Origin: Nitrosomonas cryotolerans ATCC 49181
GTDB lineage: Bacteria; Pseudomonadota; Gammaproteobacteria; Burkholderiales; Nitrosomonadaceae
NCBI RefSeq assembly: GCF_900143275.1
Contig: NZ_FSRO01000001.1
Location: 124,001-188,000 of the forward strand
Direction of reading: 5' to 3'
Length of the DNA: 64,000 bases
A program made the position numbers and the translations under genes. Shown here one piece after another: positions 1-9,770 of the stretch. The notes beneath the pieces were generated by a model. The model saw nothing but the letters and a program-made list of their open reading frames with translations. It made no database searches and was not told where the DNA came from. Position 1 is the stretch's first letter; each line of letters opens with the position of its first letter.

Positions 1-1
1 T

Positions 2-631
2 ATTAATGTTATTAATGGAGAAGCTAGTCTTAGCCAGGCATTAATTCGCGATAAAAACTGTAATTTGCTTTATATTCTCCCTGCTTCACAGACGCGTGAT
101 AAAGATGCTTTAAGCCTGGAAGGAGTAGGTAAAGTTTTGGATGAATTATCCAAAGATTTTAAATATATCGTTTGTGATTCTCCCGCAGGTATTGAGAAAG
201 GTGCAAATTTAGCACTTTACTTTGCTGACGATGCTTTTGTTGTGACGAATCCAGAGATTTCTTCAGTTAGGGATTCTGACCGAATGTTAGGAATCTTATC
301 GAGCAAATCTCGCAGAGCTGAAAGGAATGAGGAGCCTATCAAGGAATATTTGCTGCTTACCCGCTATGACGCAGCTAGAGTTAAATCTGGAGAGATGCTA
401 GGACTTGATGATGTTCAGGATATATTATCGTTGCATTTGCTTGGAATTATTCCAGAATCAAGATCCGTGCTAACCGCGTCGAATGCCGGGATACCTGTAA
501 TTTTGGATGAGAAAAGCGAGGCGGGGCAAGCATATGTTGATATTGTTGCGCGTTACTTGGGTGAAAAACGACCGCATCGATTTATTGACAGCAAAAAGGG
601 GTTTCTCAGCAAGCTTTTCGGAGGGAAATAA
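2..631 (+). CDS. minD: Septum-site determining protein MinD (5' end outside window)
   Basis: Membrane-associated ATPase that, with MinC and MinE, oscillates pole to pole and keeps the division septum at mid-cell. The frame is open from base 2, so about 60 N-terminal residues, including the Walker A loop, lie outside the window; 209 residues are visible. Seen here are the MinD-typical ILPASQTRDKDAL segment, the CDSPAGIE motif (switch II region) and a C-terminal amphipathic helix (KGFLSKLFGGK) that binds the membrane. The stop overlaps the minE start by one base (TAATG), which implies translational coupling. minC is expected just upstream. Confidence 0.97.
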   Translation: MNVINGEASLSQALIRDKNCNLLYILPASQTRDKDALSLEGVGKVLDELSKDFKYIVCDSPAGIEKGANLALYFADDAFVVTNPEISSVRDSDRMLGILSSKSRRAERNEEPIKEYLLLTRYDAARVKSGEMLGLDDVQDILSLHLLGIIPESRSVLTASNAGIPVILDEKSEAGQAYVDIVARYLGEKRPHRFIDSKKGFLSKLFGGK

Positions 632-909
632 TGAGCTTACTGGACTACTTTAGATCATCTAAACCTAAATCTGCAATAATTGCAAAAGATAGGTTGCAAA
701 TCCTTGTTGCTCATGAACGATCTGGCCGTGGCCAGCCCTCTTATCTTCCGCAATTACAAAAAGAATTATTAGAGGTGATTCGTAAATATGTAAATGTGGA
801 TCAAGATGCCATATCCGTTAATTTTGAGCAAGATGAGGATCAGGAGACGCTCGAGTTAAACATTATTTTGCCTGATTACCAGCAAACGAATAAAAATTCC
901 GGCAATTGA
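631..909 (+). CDS. minE: Cell division topological specificity factor MinE
   Basis: A 92-residue protein of normal MinE length. MinE stimulates the MinD ATPase and displaces MinC, confining the division inhibitor to the poles. The N-terminal part (LLDYFRSSKPKSA, then AKDRLQILVAHER) matches the membrane-targeting and MinD-binding helix of the family; the C-terminal half is the dimerisation/topological specificity domain (LPQLQKELLEVIRKYV). It starts on the ATG that overlaps the minD stop, and its own stop overlaps the TTG proposed for lolB. Confidence 0.97.
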   Translation: MSLLDYFRSSKPKSAIIAKDRLQILVAHERSGRGQPSYLPQLQKELLEVIRKYVNVDQDAISVNFEQDEDQETLELNIILPDYQQTNKNSGN

Positions 910-1583
910 AAAATTGTGAATTATATATTTCTCACGCGGAGAAAGAAGTATGTTCGATTAGCCGAAAGATAGGTAATTTCTTTGCATGGAAATTACTGCT
1001 TTGTTTCTTCTCATTGGTGGGAGGCTGTGCAATCTTAACGCCGCAAGCCACAATTGTGACTACTATTGTTACCCAACCTGAGCCAGACCGGGCAAATACA
1101 GTGCTTGCCAATTTTAATTTGCTGGGCAGAATATCAGTTCGAGATGAGAAGCAACATTTTTCTGGTCGAGTGCGCTGGGAACATACGGGATTCAATGATG
1201 AAATTCTGCTGCTCTCGCCTTTAGGCCAAACAGTAGCACAAATAGAGCGTGATCTTGAGGGCGTTCGCCTTACAACTTCGGAACAGGCGATATTTTATGC
1301 TGTGGATGTGGAAAGCCTGACTGAGGAAATTTTAGGGTGGCGCTTACCGTTAAAAGGCCTGCAGTATTGGGTGCAGGGGATGCATTCTCCAGCAACCGCA
1401 TCCGAGCAGGATTTGGATGTTAATGGTCGGATCAAGACTATTCGGCAGGATAATTGGCAGATTAATTATATCCGGTATTTTTCAGTCAGTGCGGTTTCAC
1501 TGGATCGTCCTAGAATAATAGAACTGAGCTATAACGACGACCTAAAAATTAAATTGGTAGTCGATGATTGGAAAGTAGAGTGA
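906..1583 (+). CDS. lolB: Outer-membrane lipoprotein receptor LolB
   Basis: LolB accepts lipoproteins from periplasmic LolA and inserts them into the outer membrane; it is itself a lipoprotein. A hydrophobic segment ends in LVGGC, giving a lipobox with Cys near residue 41. The mature part carries the LolB pattern (NLLGRISVRDEKQHFSGRVRW, then LLLSPLGQTVAQI and LPLKGLQYWVQG). No ATG is available in frame before the lipobox. The TTG at 906 overlaps the minE stop and is the best start, but it gives an unusually long N-region of about 25 residues. ispE follows after a 41-bp gap, the usual betaproteobacterial order. Confidence 0.9.
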   Translation: MKNCELYISHAEKEVCSISRKIGNFFAWKLLLCFFSLVGGCAILTPQATIVTTIVTQPEPDRANTVLANFNLLGRISVRDEKQHFSGRVRWEHTGFNDEILLLSPLGQTVAQIERDLEGVRLTTSEQAIFYAVDVESLTEEILGWRLPLKGLQYWVQGMHSPATASEQDLDVNGRIKTIRQDNWQINYIRYFSVSAVSLDRPRIIELSYNDDLKIKLVVDDWKVE

Positions 1584-1624
1584 TCCATTGCTACATAATC
1601 ATTTAAATTTTATTTTTTATATCA

Positions 1625-2464
1625 ATGCTGACACTGCCTGCCCCTGCCAAGCTTAATTTATTTTTACATGTGATAGGTCGCCGGCATGATGGGTATCATT
1701 TATTACAAACCGTTTTCCGTTTTTTAGACTTTTCTGATGAATTAAGTTTTGAGCTACGCAAGGACAGCGTTATCAAATTGCATATGTCGACTGCGATTAT
1801 TCCCGAGGAAGAAAACTTATGTGTTCGTGCTGCAAAATTATTGCAACAGGAAAGTGGCGCAGCGCAAGGTGTTGATATCTTTTTGAAGAAGCAGATCCCG
1901 ATGGGAGGTGGTCTGGGCGGTGGTAGCTCTGATGCAGCAACGACTTTGTTGGCGCTGAATCAATTGTGGGGGCTAGGTTGGGAAAAGAATGGGTTAATGA
2001 AATTGGGAGTAAAGCTGGGTGCAGATGTTCCTGTATTTATTTTTGGAAGAAGTGCTTTTGCAGAAGGAATAGGTGAGAAACTGGCGCCTATTGAACTACC
2101 ATCTGCCTGGTATTTGGTGTTAGTTCCTTCAGTGCAGATATCGACAGCAAAGATTTTTGCAAGCAAGGAATTGACACGAAACACGATTCCTATCAAAATA
2201 CCGCACTTTCCCATCTGGCAAGGACACAACGATCTAGAATCGGTGGTATGTCGAGCATACCCTGAAGTGGCGAACTATTTAGAGTGGCTAAAACAGTTGG
2301 ATAATACTACAATAGTCAGAATGAGTGGTTCAGGTTCTTGTGTATTTGCTGAATTTGCAACCGAAATAGCGGCGAAAGCTGCGGTTGAACAGATTCCTGC
2401 CGGTATCAATGGCTTTATAGCACAAGGACTGAATCGGCATCCTATGTGTATTTCTATGGATTAA
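1625..2464 (+). CDS. ispE: 4-diphosphocytidyl-2-C-methyl-D-erythritol kinase
   Basis: Phosphorylates CDP-methylerythritol in the MEP pathway of isoprenoid precursor synthesis; cytoplasmic, ATP-dependent. It is a GHMP kinase: LPAPAKLNLFLHV at the N-terminus and the glycine-rich ATP loop IPMGGGLGGGSSDAATT near residues 90-107 are characteristic, and a C-terminal RMSGSGSCVFA motif completes the fold. The length (279 residues) is normal. dxr of the same pathway is encoded at 20.6 kb. The gene ends six bases before the tRNA-Gln gene, so the two may share a transcript. Confidence 0.97.
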   Translation: MLTLPAPAKLNLFLHVIGRRHDGYHLLQTVFRFLDFSDELSFELRKDSVIKLHMSTAIIPEEENLCVRAAKLLQQESGAAQGVDIFLKKQIPMGGGLGGGSSDAATTLLALNQLWGLGWEKNGLMKLGVKLGADVPVFIFGRSAFAEGIGEKLAPIELPSAWYLVLVPSVQISTAKIFASKELTRNTIPIKIPHFPIWQGHNDLESVVCRAYPEVANYLEWLKQLDNTTIVRMSGSGSCVFAEFATEIAAKAAVEQIPAGINGFIAQGLNRHPMCISMD

Positions 2465-2470
2465 AGAATT

Positions 2471-2545
2471 TGGGGAGTCGCCAAGTGGTAAGGCACCGGA
2501 TTTTGATTCCGGCATTCGTAGGTTCGATCCCTACCTCCCCAGCCA
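2471..2545 (+). tRNA. tRNA-Gln (anticodon TTG)
   Basis: A complete cloverleaf can be folded by eye. The acceptor arm pairs TGGGGAG (2471-2477) with CTCCCCA (2535-2541), the anticodon stem CCGGA/TCCGG encloses a TTTTGAT loop with anticodon TTG, and the T-arm contains GGTTCGATCC. Discriminator G and a genomically encoded CCA follow. It reads CAA glutamine codons. It lies between ispE and prs, a placement shared with other betaproteobacteria. Confidence 0.97.
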
Positions 2546-2709
2546 GATTGAGCAAATATTATCATTAAGAAATTTCAAGAATGATCCGGCTTTTTTCAGG
2601 TATAAACAACAAGACAAGATCCAGCCTATTGTTTTATTTGTAACCGCTTCATATAGTCAGGAGCAGTCGGTGTTCTCCCGTTTCCAGACTTTTATGTCAG
2701 AGGAATAAC

Positions 2710-3660
2710 ATGTCTTACGACAGTTTGATGGTTTTTACCGGCACAGCCAATCCAAAATTGGCACAGAATGTTGTCAAACATCTCAATATACATTTAGGAC
2801 GCGCTACGGTTGAGCGTTTTAGCGATGGTGAGATTATGGTGGAAATCCTGGAAAATGTGCGCGGTAAGGATGTGTTTGTACTACAGTCTACTTGCGCACC
2901 CACTAACGATAGCTTGATGGAGATATTGGTAATGGTGGATGCACTCAAACGTGCATCTGCTCGGCGTATTACTGCCGCTATTCCTTATTTTGGTTACGCC
3001 CGGCAAGATAGAAGACCGCGTTCGGTACGCGTGCCGATCACAGCTAAAGTAGTGGCCAATATGTTAACCACAGTTGGCGTGGATCGGTTACTGACAATGG
3101 ACTTACATTCTGACCAAATCCAGGGATTCTTTGATATTCCAGTAGATAATATCTATGGGACGCCTATTCTGCTTGGTGATGTCTGGAAGAGTAACTATCA
3201 GAATTTGGTCGTTGTTTCGCCCGACGTGGGTGGTGTAGTACGGGCTCGGCATATGGCCAAGCGTTTGGAATGTGACCTGGCGATTATTGATAAACGCCGC
3301 CCTAAGCCCAACGAAGCAAAGGTAATGAATATTATTGGTGAGGTTAAGGGTCGTACCTGCGTCATCATCGATGATATGGTGGATACTGCGAATACTTTAT
3401 GTGAAGCAGCTCGGGCATTGAAAGCAGAAGGCGCCGAATATGTACTGGCTTATTCAACTCATGCTGTATTATCGGGTAGCGCAGTGGAACGGATTGAGAA
3501 CTCCGAATTGGACAAGGTAGTCGTTACTGATACGATTCCTTTGCGTGAGGATGCCAAAGCCTGTAGTCGCATCTGTCAATTGAGTGTTGCTAGCTTACTG
3601 GCGGAAACAATGTTGCGGATTAGCAATGAAAGTTCATTAAGTTCGCTGTTTATGGAGTAA
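2710..3660 (+). CDS. prs: Ribose-phosphate pyrophosphokinase (PRPP synthetase)
   Basis: Makes PRPP from ribose 5-phosphate and ATP, feeding purine, pyrimidine, histidine, tryptophan and NAD synthesis. The protein is 316 residues, the standard class I length. It shows the N-terminal [11 protein letters not shown] segment, the [13 protein letters not shown]-binding region (about 94-103), the [13 protein letters not shown] stretch and the PRPP-binding loop [12 protein letters not shown] (about 218-229). The start ATG follows an AGAGGAATAAC ribosome binding site. rplY follows at once, as in many proteobacteria. Confidence 0.98.
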   Translation: MSYDSLMVFTGTANPKLAQNVVKHLNIHLGRATVERFSDGEIMVEILENVRGKDVFVLQSTCAPTNDSLMEILVMVDALKRASARRITAAIPYFGYARQDRRPRSVRVPITAKVVANMLTTVGVDRLLTMDLHSDQIQGFFDIPVDNIYGTPILLGDVWKSNYQNLVVVSPDVGGVVRARHMAKRLECDLAIIDKRRPKPNEAKVMNIIGEVKGRTCVIIDDMVDTANTLCEAARALKAEGAEYVLAYSTHAVLSGSAVERIENSELDKVVVTDTIPLREDAKACSRICQLSVASLLAETMLRISNESSLSSLFME

Positions 3661-3730
3661 GAGCGAATTTTGTCTCTTTTTTATAATTGGTTTGCCTGGT
3701 CGCGGACAAACTACGTTTTGGAGAAGTAAA

Positions 3731-4354
3731 ATGCAAATTGAAATTAGTGCTGATAAACGTACAATGCAGGGAAAGGGTGCGAGCCGCCGTCTGCGTGGTT
3801 CTGGCAAGGTTCCAGGTGTTATTTATGGCGGGGAATCTCCGGCACAATCTATCGAGCTGGATCATAATAATTTATTTCATAAACTGAAACAGGAAGCATT
3901 TCATGCTTCTATCCTGTCTTTGATTGTTGCGGGAGAGAGCCAGCAGGTATTGTTGCGTGACGTGCAAATGCATCCGTTTAAACAGCAAGTATTACATGTT
4001 GATTTTCAACGCGTTGCCAAGAATAAAAAAATACACATGAAAGTCCCGTTGCACTTTATTAATGCGGAGATCTCTCCAGGAGTCAAGACTTCTGGAGGTA
4101 TTGTCAGCCATGTTCTTACCGAAGTGGATATATCCTGCTTGCCAGCAGACCTGCCAGAATTTATTTCTGTCGATTTAGCCGAGATGGCGGCGGGACACAC
4201 ACTTCATTTAAGAGATCTGGTATTACCTGCAAACGTGGAAATTCCTGCATTGGCCAAGGGGGATGATTCGCCTGTTGCAACGATTGTTATCCCACGCTCG
4301 GCTCTTTCTTCTGAGGATAACGACACTGCTGCGACGGATAAAGACGGTGTTTAA
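3731..4354 (+). CDS. rplY: Ribosomal protein bL25, long Ctc form
   Basis: Binds 5S rRNA in the large ribosomal subunit. The 207-residue product is the two-domain general stress (Ctc) form: an N-terminal L25 domain ([20 protein letters not shown]) plus a C-terminal beta domain ending in an acidic low-complexity tail ([15 protein letters not shown]). An in-frame upstream start at 3692 exists, but the ATG at 3731 follows TTTTGGAGAAGTAAA and gives the typical MQIEI N-terminus, so it is chosen. The gene lies between prs and pth, the conserved order, and is followed by a clear intrinsic terminator. Confidence 0.96.
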   Translation: MQIEISADKRTMQGKGASRRLRGSGKVPGVIYGGESPAQSIELDHNNLFHKLKQEAFHASILSLIVAGESQQVLLRDVQMHPFKQQVLHVDFQRVAKNKKIHMKVPLHFINAEISPGVKTSGGIVSHVLTEVDISCLPADLPEFISVDLAEMAAGHTLHLRDLVLPANVEIPALAKGDDSPVATIVIPRSALSSEDNDTAATDKDGV

Positions 4355-4399
4355 ATAGGCGGTAAAACTGAATTGATTCAGATGCTGACTGGAAGGAAT

Positions 4400-4441
4400 A
4401 AATCTGCTGGTATATTGAGTCACAGCAGATTTTATTTTTTT
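4400..4441 (+). terminator. Rho-independent terminator after rplY
   Basis: A perfect 10-bp stem AAATCTGCTG (4400-4409) / CAGCAGATTT (4423-4432) is followed by a T-rich run. It probably ends the prs-rplY transcript ahead of pth. Confidence 0.9.
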
Positions 4442-4542
4442 AGTTGCCACCCAGAATATTCTGGAATCGATGTGCTCAGTACTTATATTGATTGATAGAA
4501 TAACTGGACAATGGCTATCATTGTAAAAACCTAAAAAATTTC

Positions 4543-5112
4543 ATGAAGCTCATTGTTGGTCTGGGAAATCCAGGGAAGGAGTATGTTGATACTCGGCATA
4601 ATGCCGGCTTTCAGTGGATAAATAACCTGGTTGATAAACTGGGAGTTTCGCTGAGAGCAGAAGCACGTTTTCATGGTTTATGTGCCCGAGTTGGGCAGGG
4701 CAACGCTGAACTGTATTTACTAGAACCACAGACCTACATGAATGCGAGTGGACGAGCTGTTGCGGCTCTATGTCGATTTTATAAAATCCAGCCTGAGCAG
4801 ATAATAGTGATACATGATGAGCTGGATCTATTGCCGGGGGTAAGCAAGCTGAAATGGGGGGGTGGTTTGGGTGGACATAATGGTCTTAAAGACATTGCGG
4901 CACAGCTCGGTACCAAAGATTTTTGGCGTTTGAGAATTGGTATAGGGCATCCGGGTAATAGAAATGCCGTGGTGGATTATGTGCTGCGTTCGCCAGGAAA
5001 AGCAGAGGCTACACTGATTGATGAAGCGATTGAGCGTAGTTTGGAAGTTTGGCCACTACTTGTCCAGGGTGATTGTCAAGCAGCAATGTTAAAACTACAT
5101 ACCAAAGCGTGA
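4543..5112 (+). CDS. pth: Peptidyl-tRNA hydrolase
   Basis: Releases tRNA from peptidyl-tRNAs that drop off the ribosome. The 189-residue protein has the family hallmarks: GLGNPGKEY with the substrate-binding Asn near residue 8-10, TRHNAGF with the catalytic His near 20, the PQTYMNASG loop and HDELDL with the catalytic Asp near 94, then GGGLGGHNGLKD. The start ATG gives the standard MKLIVGLGNPG N-terminus. It sits between rplY and ychF, the usual arrangement. Confidence 0.98.
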   Translation: MKLIVGLGNPGKEYVDTRHNAGFQWINNLVDKLGVSLRAEARFHGLCARVGQGNAELYLLEPQTYMNASGRAVAALCRFYKIQPEQIIVIHDELDLLPGVSKLKWGGGLGGHNGLKDIAAQLGTKDFWRLRIGIGHPGNRNAVVDYVLRSPGKAEATLIDEAIERSLEVWPLLVQGDCQAAMLKLHTKA

Positions 5113-5202
5113 AAATGGTGGGGTGGGCGATAAAAACAAATCCTATTTCTAGCCTTACTGTGCAGAATATTACGTGAATAAAATTTCAATGAGAATCAGG
5201 TC

Positions 5203-6294
5203 ATGAGTCTGAAATGCGGTATTGTGGGCCTTCCCAATGTTGGAAAATCCACGCTGTTTAATGCATTAACTAAGGCGGGTATTGCCGCAGAAAACTATCC
5301 TTTTTGTACGATTGATCCTAATATAGGTATTGTAGAGGTGCCTGATCTACGCTTGGAAAAACTCAGTGAGATCGTAAACCCGCAGAAAATACAGGCCGCT
5401 ATCGTCGAATTTGTTGATATCGCGGGTCTGGTTGCCGGGGCATCCAAAGGAGAAGGATTAGGAAATAAATTTCTTGCCAATATTCGTGAAACGGATGGAA
5501 TCGTGAATATGGTGCGCTGTTTTGCGGACGATAATATTGTTCACGTGACTGGCAAAGTGGATCCGATTTCGGATATTGAAATTATACAGACTGAATTATC
5601 TTTAGCTGATCTGGCGACAGTAGAAAAAGCATTACAACGTGAAGCCAAGCTGGCGAAATCGGGCAATAAAGACGCGATCAAGATGTGCACCTTATTGGAA
5701 ATGATGCACGCACATCTTGATCAAGGCAGGCCCGCTCGAACCTTGGATCTGGATAAAGATCAACGGCAGTTATTACTACCCTTATGCTTATTAACGGCCA
5801 AACCTGCTATTTATGTAGCTAATGTTGACGATACTGGTTTCGAGAATAATCCGTTATTGGCGCGTGTGGAGGAATATGCGGCCAAAGAAGGTGCGCCGGT
5901 GGTGGCAATCTGTGCCTCACTTGAGGCTGAAATTGCAGAGCTATCGGATGAGGATAAGCAGATTTTTCTTGCGGATATTCATCTTGAGGAACCAGGATTG
6001 AATCGCTTGGTACGTGCTGCTTATCAGTTACTGGGACTGCAGACTTATTTTACTGCCGGAGTAAAAGAAGTTAGAGCTTGGACGATTCATAAGGGGGACA
6101 CTGCACCGCAAGCTGCGAGTGTTATTCATACCGATTTCGAAAAAGGTTTTATTCGTGCTGAAGTCATTGCTTATGACGATTTTATTACCTGCAAAGGTGA
6201 ACAAGGTGCAAAAGAGGCCGGTAAAATGCGTCTTGAGGGCAAAGAATATATCGTTAAAGATGGAGACATCATGCATTTTCGTTTTAATGTATAA
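5203..6294 (+). CDS. ychF: Redox-regulated ATPase YchF (Obg family)
   Basis: A ribosome-associated P-loop NTPase of the Obg family that prefers ATP. The 363-residue length is normal. Seen are the G1 loop GLPNVGKST (near residues 8-16), the G3 region [17 protein letters not shown], a central helical insertion and the C-terminal TGS domain ([16 protein letters not shown], then [18 protein letters not shown]). The start ATG follows a short AGAATCAGGTC leader. It is the last gene of the plus-strand housekeeping block; rapA is convergent with it. Confidence 0.97.
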   Translation: MSLKCGIVGLPNVGKSTLFNALTKAGIAAENYPFCTIDPNIGIVEVPDLRLEKLSEIVNPQKIQAAIVEFVDIAGLVAGASKGEGLGNKFLANIRETDGIVNMVRCFADDNIVHVTGKVDPISDIEIIQTELSLADLATVEKALQREAKLAKSGNKDAIKMCTLLEMMHAHLDQGRPARTLDLDKDQRQLLLPLCLLTAKPAIYVANVDDTGFENNPLLARVEEYAAKEGAPVVAICASLEAEIAELSDEDKQIFLADIHLEEPGLNRLVRAAYQLLGLQTYFTAGVKEVRAWTIHKGDTAPQAASVIHTDFEKGFIRAEVIAYDDFITCKGEQGAKEAGKMRLEGKEYIVKDGDIMHFRFNV

Positions 6295-6428
6295 CTAGAA
6301 TTCCGTTTATTTTATAGGCCTGCCTATAAATAGCCAAAAACTGAGCTGCTTACTCAACCTATTTGTTAATAACTAATAGGTTGTATAGCTAAAAATGAAT
6401 AAATCGTATATTACGAGACAATCCCTTT

Positions 6429-6517
6429 GAGATCTTTGTAAAATCCCAATGGTTTAAAAGCTATTCCTTTATAATCAATAGGTTAAATCTTTTTACAAGG
6501 GCTTCTGAAAAAGTCTC
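6429..6517. mobile_element. MITE copy 1 (89 bp), within the ychF-rapA gap
   Basis: Left end GAGATCTTTGTAAAA and right end TTCTGAAAAAGTCTC form imperfect inverted ends; the centre holds the conserved CTTTATAATCAATAG core. It is bounded by a perfect 5-bp direct repeat, CCTTT (6424-6428 and 6518-6522), a probable target-site duplication. It has no coding capacity. The rest of the 6295-6597 gap holds nothing I recognise. Confidence 0.8.
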
Positions 6518-6597
6518 CCTTTATGTAGCAAGTAGAATTATTTTATGTAATTTTGACCATTTTTCTCATTGAAGGGATCGTGATCGTATGAGATCGA

Positions 6598-9489
6598 TTA
6601 GGTGGCAACAATAATTCTGAGTGCATCCAATCTTAAATTGACCGCGTTAAATGCCTGAGTTAGATCTTTCCGCTGTTGTTCGAGAAAATCGATTTCTTCT
6701 GTGCGTACGTTCGGATTGACGTTGCGTAAAGTCTTGAGCCGATCAATCTCAAGTGTAAAAATCTTTTCTACTTTATCATGTGCCTGCGCAGTGATCTCGG
6801 GGATTTGTATCTGAGCCTGTTGTCTGCTGATTGAAATTAGTGTTCGAATTGATTCCTTTTTTAACTGAATAACCTGTTTTGCTATTTCGATTGGAATTGG
6901 CGAATAGTGATTATTAATTGCGGTATGATTCAGAGAGGGATAATTCTCATTACCCTGTTCATCGAGTAAAATACGAATCATGGTTGATGGTAGATAGCGG
7001 TTGCTTTGGTATAGATTAATGTGTCCTGTTTCAATGACGTACAGGCTTTCTAGAAACAGAGTTCCAGGTATGACCGTTTTGTGCTGCATGGCGATGATTA
7101 CAGCATTGCCTAATTCATTACTCAAAACCCTATCCATGGTATGGATAACCATAGGATGCTCCCAGGTGAGATAATGAATATCTTCATTGGCTAACGCTGT
7201 TTTTCTGTCATAAGTGATGACCGTCCCTTCATCATTTAAACCCCAAAATGGGGCGGTCATATGTTCACTGGGGCGGATAAGAAAACTGTTGGAACGATGT
7301 TCTTCGCTATGGATGCCAAAACAATCAAAGGCAGTATCCATATAATGTGATAAGCGTTTATCTGTATCCTGTAATGCCATTAGCTTGTCAGTGATATCTG
7401 GCCGGAAAGAATGGTATTCAAGTAACTTATCCCGTCCACGCTCTAGCGTATCGTTGAGTGCTTGATGGGTAGCGTGAGTAACACGAATTAAATCTGAAAC
7501 TTCATCTAAGTTTGGTTCACGTTGGTAAAGGATCTTCTTGAGTGAGGTCTCGATCGATAAGAAAACAGTTTGACCCGCAGGGCAGGTTTTCTGAAAAGCA
7601 TTTAATCCTTGGTGATACCAGTAAAACATGATCGCCTGGGCACTGTTTTCCAGATAAGGAATCGATATATTAATTGTTTCGGTCTGACCAATTCGGTCCA
7701 GCCTGCCAATTCGTTGTTCAAGCAAATCTGGATTTAAGGGTAAATCAAATAGAATCAGATGATGGGCGAATTGGAAGTTACGCCCTTCACTACCAATTTC
7801 AGAGCAGACAAGCAGCTGGCTATCCCCTTCCTTATTCGCAAAAAAGGCCGCAGCTCGGTCGCGTTCAACTAGGCTCATATGCTCATGAAATACTGGAATA
7901 TGCTGACCGGTTAGGGTTTTGAGTGCTTTAGCCAGATCGAGTGCTGTTTGTGTATTGGCGGTAATCACTAATACTTTTTCAGGTTTTAGTTGTTTCAGGG
8001 TAGTACTCAGCCAGCTTACCCGTGGATCAATTTCGGTCCAGTATGGATCGACGGGTTGTGCGGTCATTTGATAGAGTCGTTCTGGACAAAGCAATAATTG
8101 TGGTTGCGATTTGGCGATTGCTACAGATGACAAAGAACAGTCACGATATTGCGGCGGTAATGCAAGCGGTATAGCCTTGACATGTCTTTTTGGAAACCCT
8201 TGGATCGCTGCGCGCGTATTACGAAATAATATGCGGCCCGTTCCATGTCGATCGAGTAATAATTCGGCCAGTTCTTTTCGTATACTATTATTTTTCTGTA
8301 AATCTAAAGCCGGACTGTTCAATTGTCTCAATAATTTCTGGGCGTATTCCGATTGAATTGTCGATGCGATAACTTGGTTTATTTCATCATCTAAATGCTG
8401 TTCGCTGAGTAGAGCCTCTATTGCTTGTGCAATAGGTGCATAGGATTGTTCTTCTGCAACAAAAGTTTCAAAATCAGGAAATCGATTGGGATCCAGTAAT
8501 CGAAGACGCGCAAAGTGGCTGCTTTTTCCTAATTGCTCGGGTGTTGCTGTTAATAAAAGAATGCCTTTAGTGTGCGTTGCTAATTGTTCAATGATGGCAT
8601 ATTCCGGGCTTATTTCTTGTGCTGACCATTGTAAATGATGCGCTTCATCCACAATTAACAAATCCCATTCACCTTCTATGGCGAATTGGCAATAATCTGG
8701 ATTGAGACAAAGAAAATTGAGGCTGCACAGGATCAGTTGTTCGCTATGGAATGGATTCTCCTGAGCATCGCTTTCTGCTAAGGCCTCACAGCGAGCCTTA
8801 TCAAATACACTAAAATAAAGATTAAAACGTCGCAGCATTTCTACCAGCCACTGATGCAGCAATGTTTCCGGGACGACAATGAGTACTCGTTTGATACGCT
8901 CGGTCAATAACTGTTGATGTAGAATCAGGCCGGCTTCAATAGTCTTCCCCAGGCCCACTTCATCAGCGAGTAATACGCGCGGCGCGTATCGCTGTGCAAC
9001 TTCATGGGCAATATACAATTGATGAGGAATCAGATCGGCGCGGGAACCGATCAAGCCATATAATGGGGTGTTGGCCAGCCGGTTTCGCTCCAGTAGCGTT
9101 TGGTATCGTATCCGAAACCATTGGTCTCTATCAATCTGTCCATTAAATAACCGTTCAGCAGGTTGGTTAAATTGCATGAACTGAGCCAGTTGTGTTTCAG
9201 CAAGTCTCAGTCTGTTTCCATCCGGGGTTATTCCGGAATAGATAAATAACCCATCTTGTTGTATCACTGACTCAACTTTTAATGTCCAGTCCTCATGACT
9301 GGTTAGCGTATCGCCCACTGAAAAAATAACACGTGTTAATGGTGCTGATTGTCTCGCGTAAGAACGTGTTTCTCCTGTTGCCATGAAGAGAAGTGTGACG
9401 GTTCGGTTCTCGACAGCCTGGATAGTTCCTAAACCTAGCTGCAAATCCGCATCACATATCCAGCGTTGACCGAGTCTAAAATCATTCAT
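6598..9489 (-). CDS. rapA: RNA polymerase-associated helicase-like protein RapA (HepA)
   Basis: A Swi2/Snf2-family ATPase that binds core RNA polymerase and helps recycle it from stalled complexes. The 963-residue product is close to the 968 of E. coli RapA and collinear with it. The N-terminal domain begins FRLGQRWICDAD; Walker A DEVGLGKT is at about 176-183, the DEAH box VDEAHH at about 280, and the helicase motifs LLLTATPEQLG, CSEIGSEGRNFQF and EQRIGRLDRIGQ follow. The C-terminal end (NPNVRTEEIDFLEQQR ... RLDALRIIVAT) also matches. It is a single-gene unit convergent with ychF. Confidence 0.97.
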   Translation of the reverse strand: MNDFRLGQRWICDADLQLGLGTIQAVENRTVTLLFMATGETRSYARQSAPLTRVIFSVGDTLTSHEDWTLKVESVIQQDGLFIYSGITPDGNRLRLAETQLAQFMQFNQPAERLFNGQIDRDQWFRIRYQTLLERNRLANTPLYGLIGSRADLIPHQLYIAHEVAQRYAPRVLLADEVGLGKTIEAGLILHQQLLTERIKRVLIVVPETLLHQWLVEMLRRFNLYFSVFDKARCEALAESDAQENPFHSEQLILCSLNFLCLNPDYCQFAIEGEWDLLIVDEAHHLQWSAQEISPEYAIIEQLATHTKGILLLTATPEQLGKSSHFARLRLLDPNRFPDFETFVAEEQSYAPIAQAIEALLSEQHLDDEINQVIASTIQSEYAQKLLRQLNSPALDLQKNNSIRKELAELLLDRHGTGRILFRNTRAAIQGFPKRHVKAIPLALPPQYRDCSLSSVAIAKSQPQLLLCPERLYQMTAQPVDPYWTEIDPRVSWLSTTLKQLKPEKVLVITANTQTALDLAKALKTLTGQHIPVFHEHMSLVERDRAAAFFANKEGDSQLLVCSEIGSEGRNFQFAHHLILFDLPLNPDLLEQRIGRLDRIGQTETINISIPYLENSAQAIMFYWYHQGLNAFQKTCPAGQTVFLSIETSLKKILYQREPNLDEVSDLIRVTHATHQALNDTLERGRDKLLEYHSFRPDITDKLMALQDTDKRLSHYMDTAFDCFGIHSEEHRSNSFLIRPSEHMTAPFWGLNDEGTVITYDRKTALANEDIHYLTWEHPMVIHTMDRVLSNELGNAVIIAMQHKTVIPGTLFLESLYVIETGHINLYQSNRYLPSTMIRILLDEQGNENYPSLNHTAINNHYSPIPIEIAKQVIQLKKESIRTLISISRQQAQIQIPEITAQAHDKVEKIFTLEIDRLKTLRNVNPNVRTEEIDFLEQQRKDLTQAFNAVNLRLDALRIIVAT

Positions 9490-9770
9490 AAACTTATTGG
9501 CATTAGAAAAAGAATGGGATGGGAGCAGAAATAGGCAAGAAAAACTGAGCCAGATACGCAGAATAGATTATTGATAAAATATTTTGATTCAGTCACTTTG
9601 ATAGTAGGCTAATTTTAAATCCGGAATTTATTTGGAAAATATCGACTAGATAGAGTTATATGGATTATTGTTGATTGGCTGACTGAATTCGAGGCGTTTT
9701 CTGCGGCATCCGAAATTCCCCCGAATATCAGTCAGCGATCTTTTTAAAATCTGTTCAGAAGACAAGATAT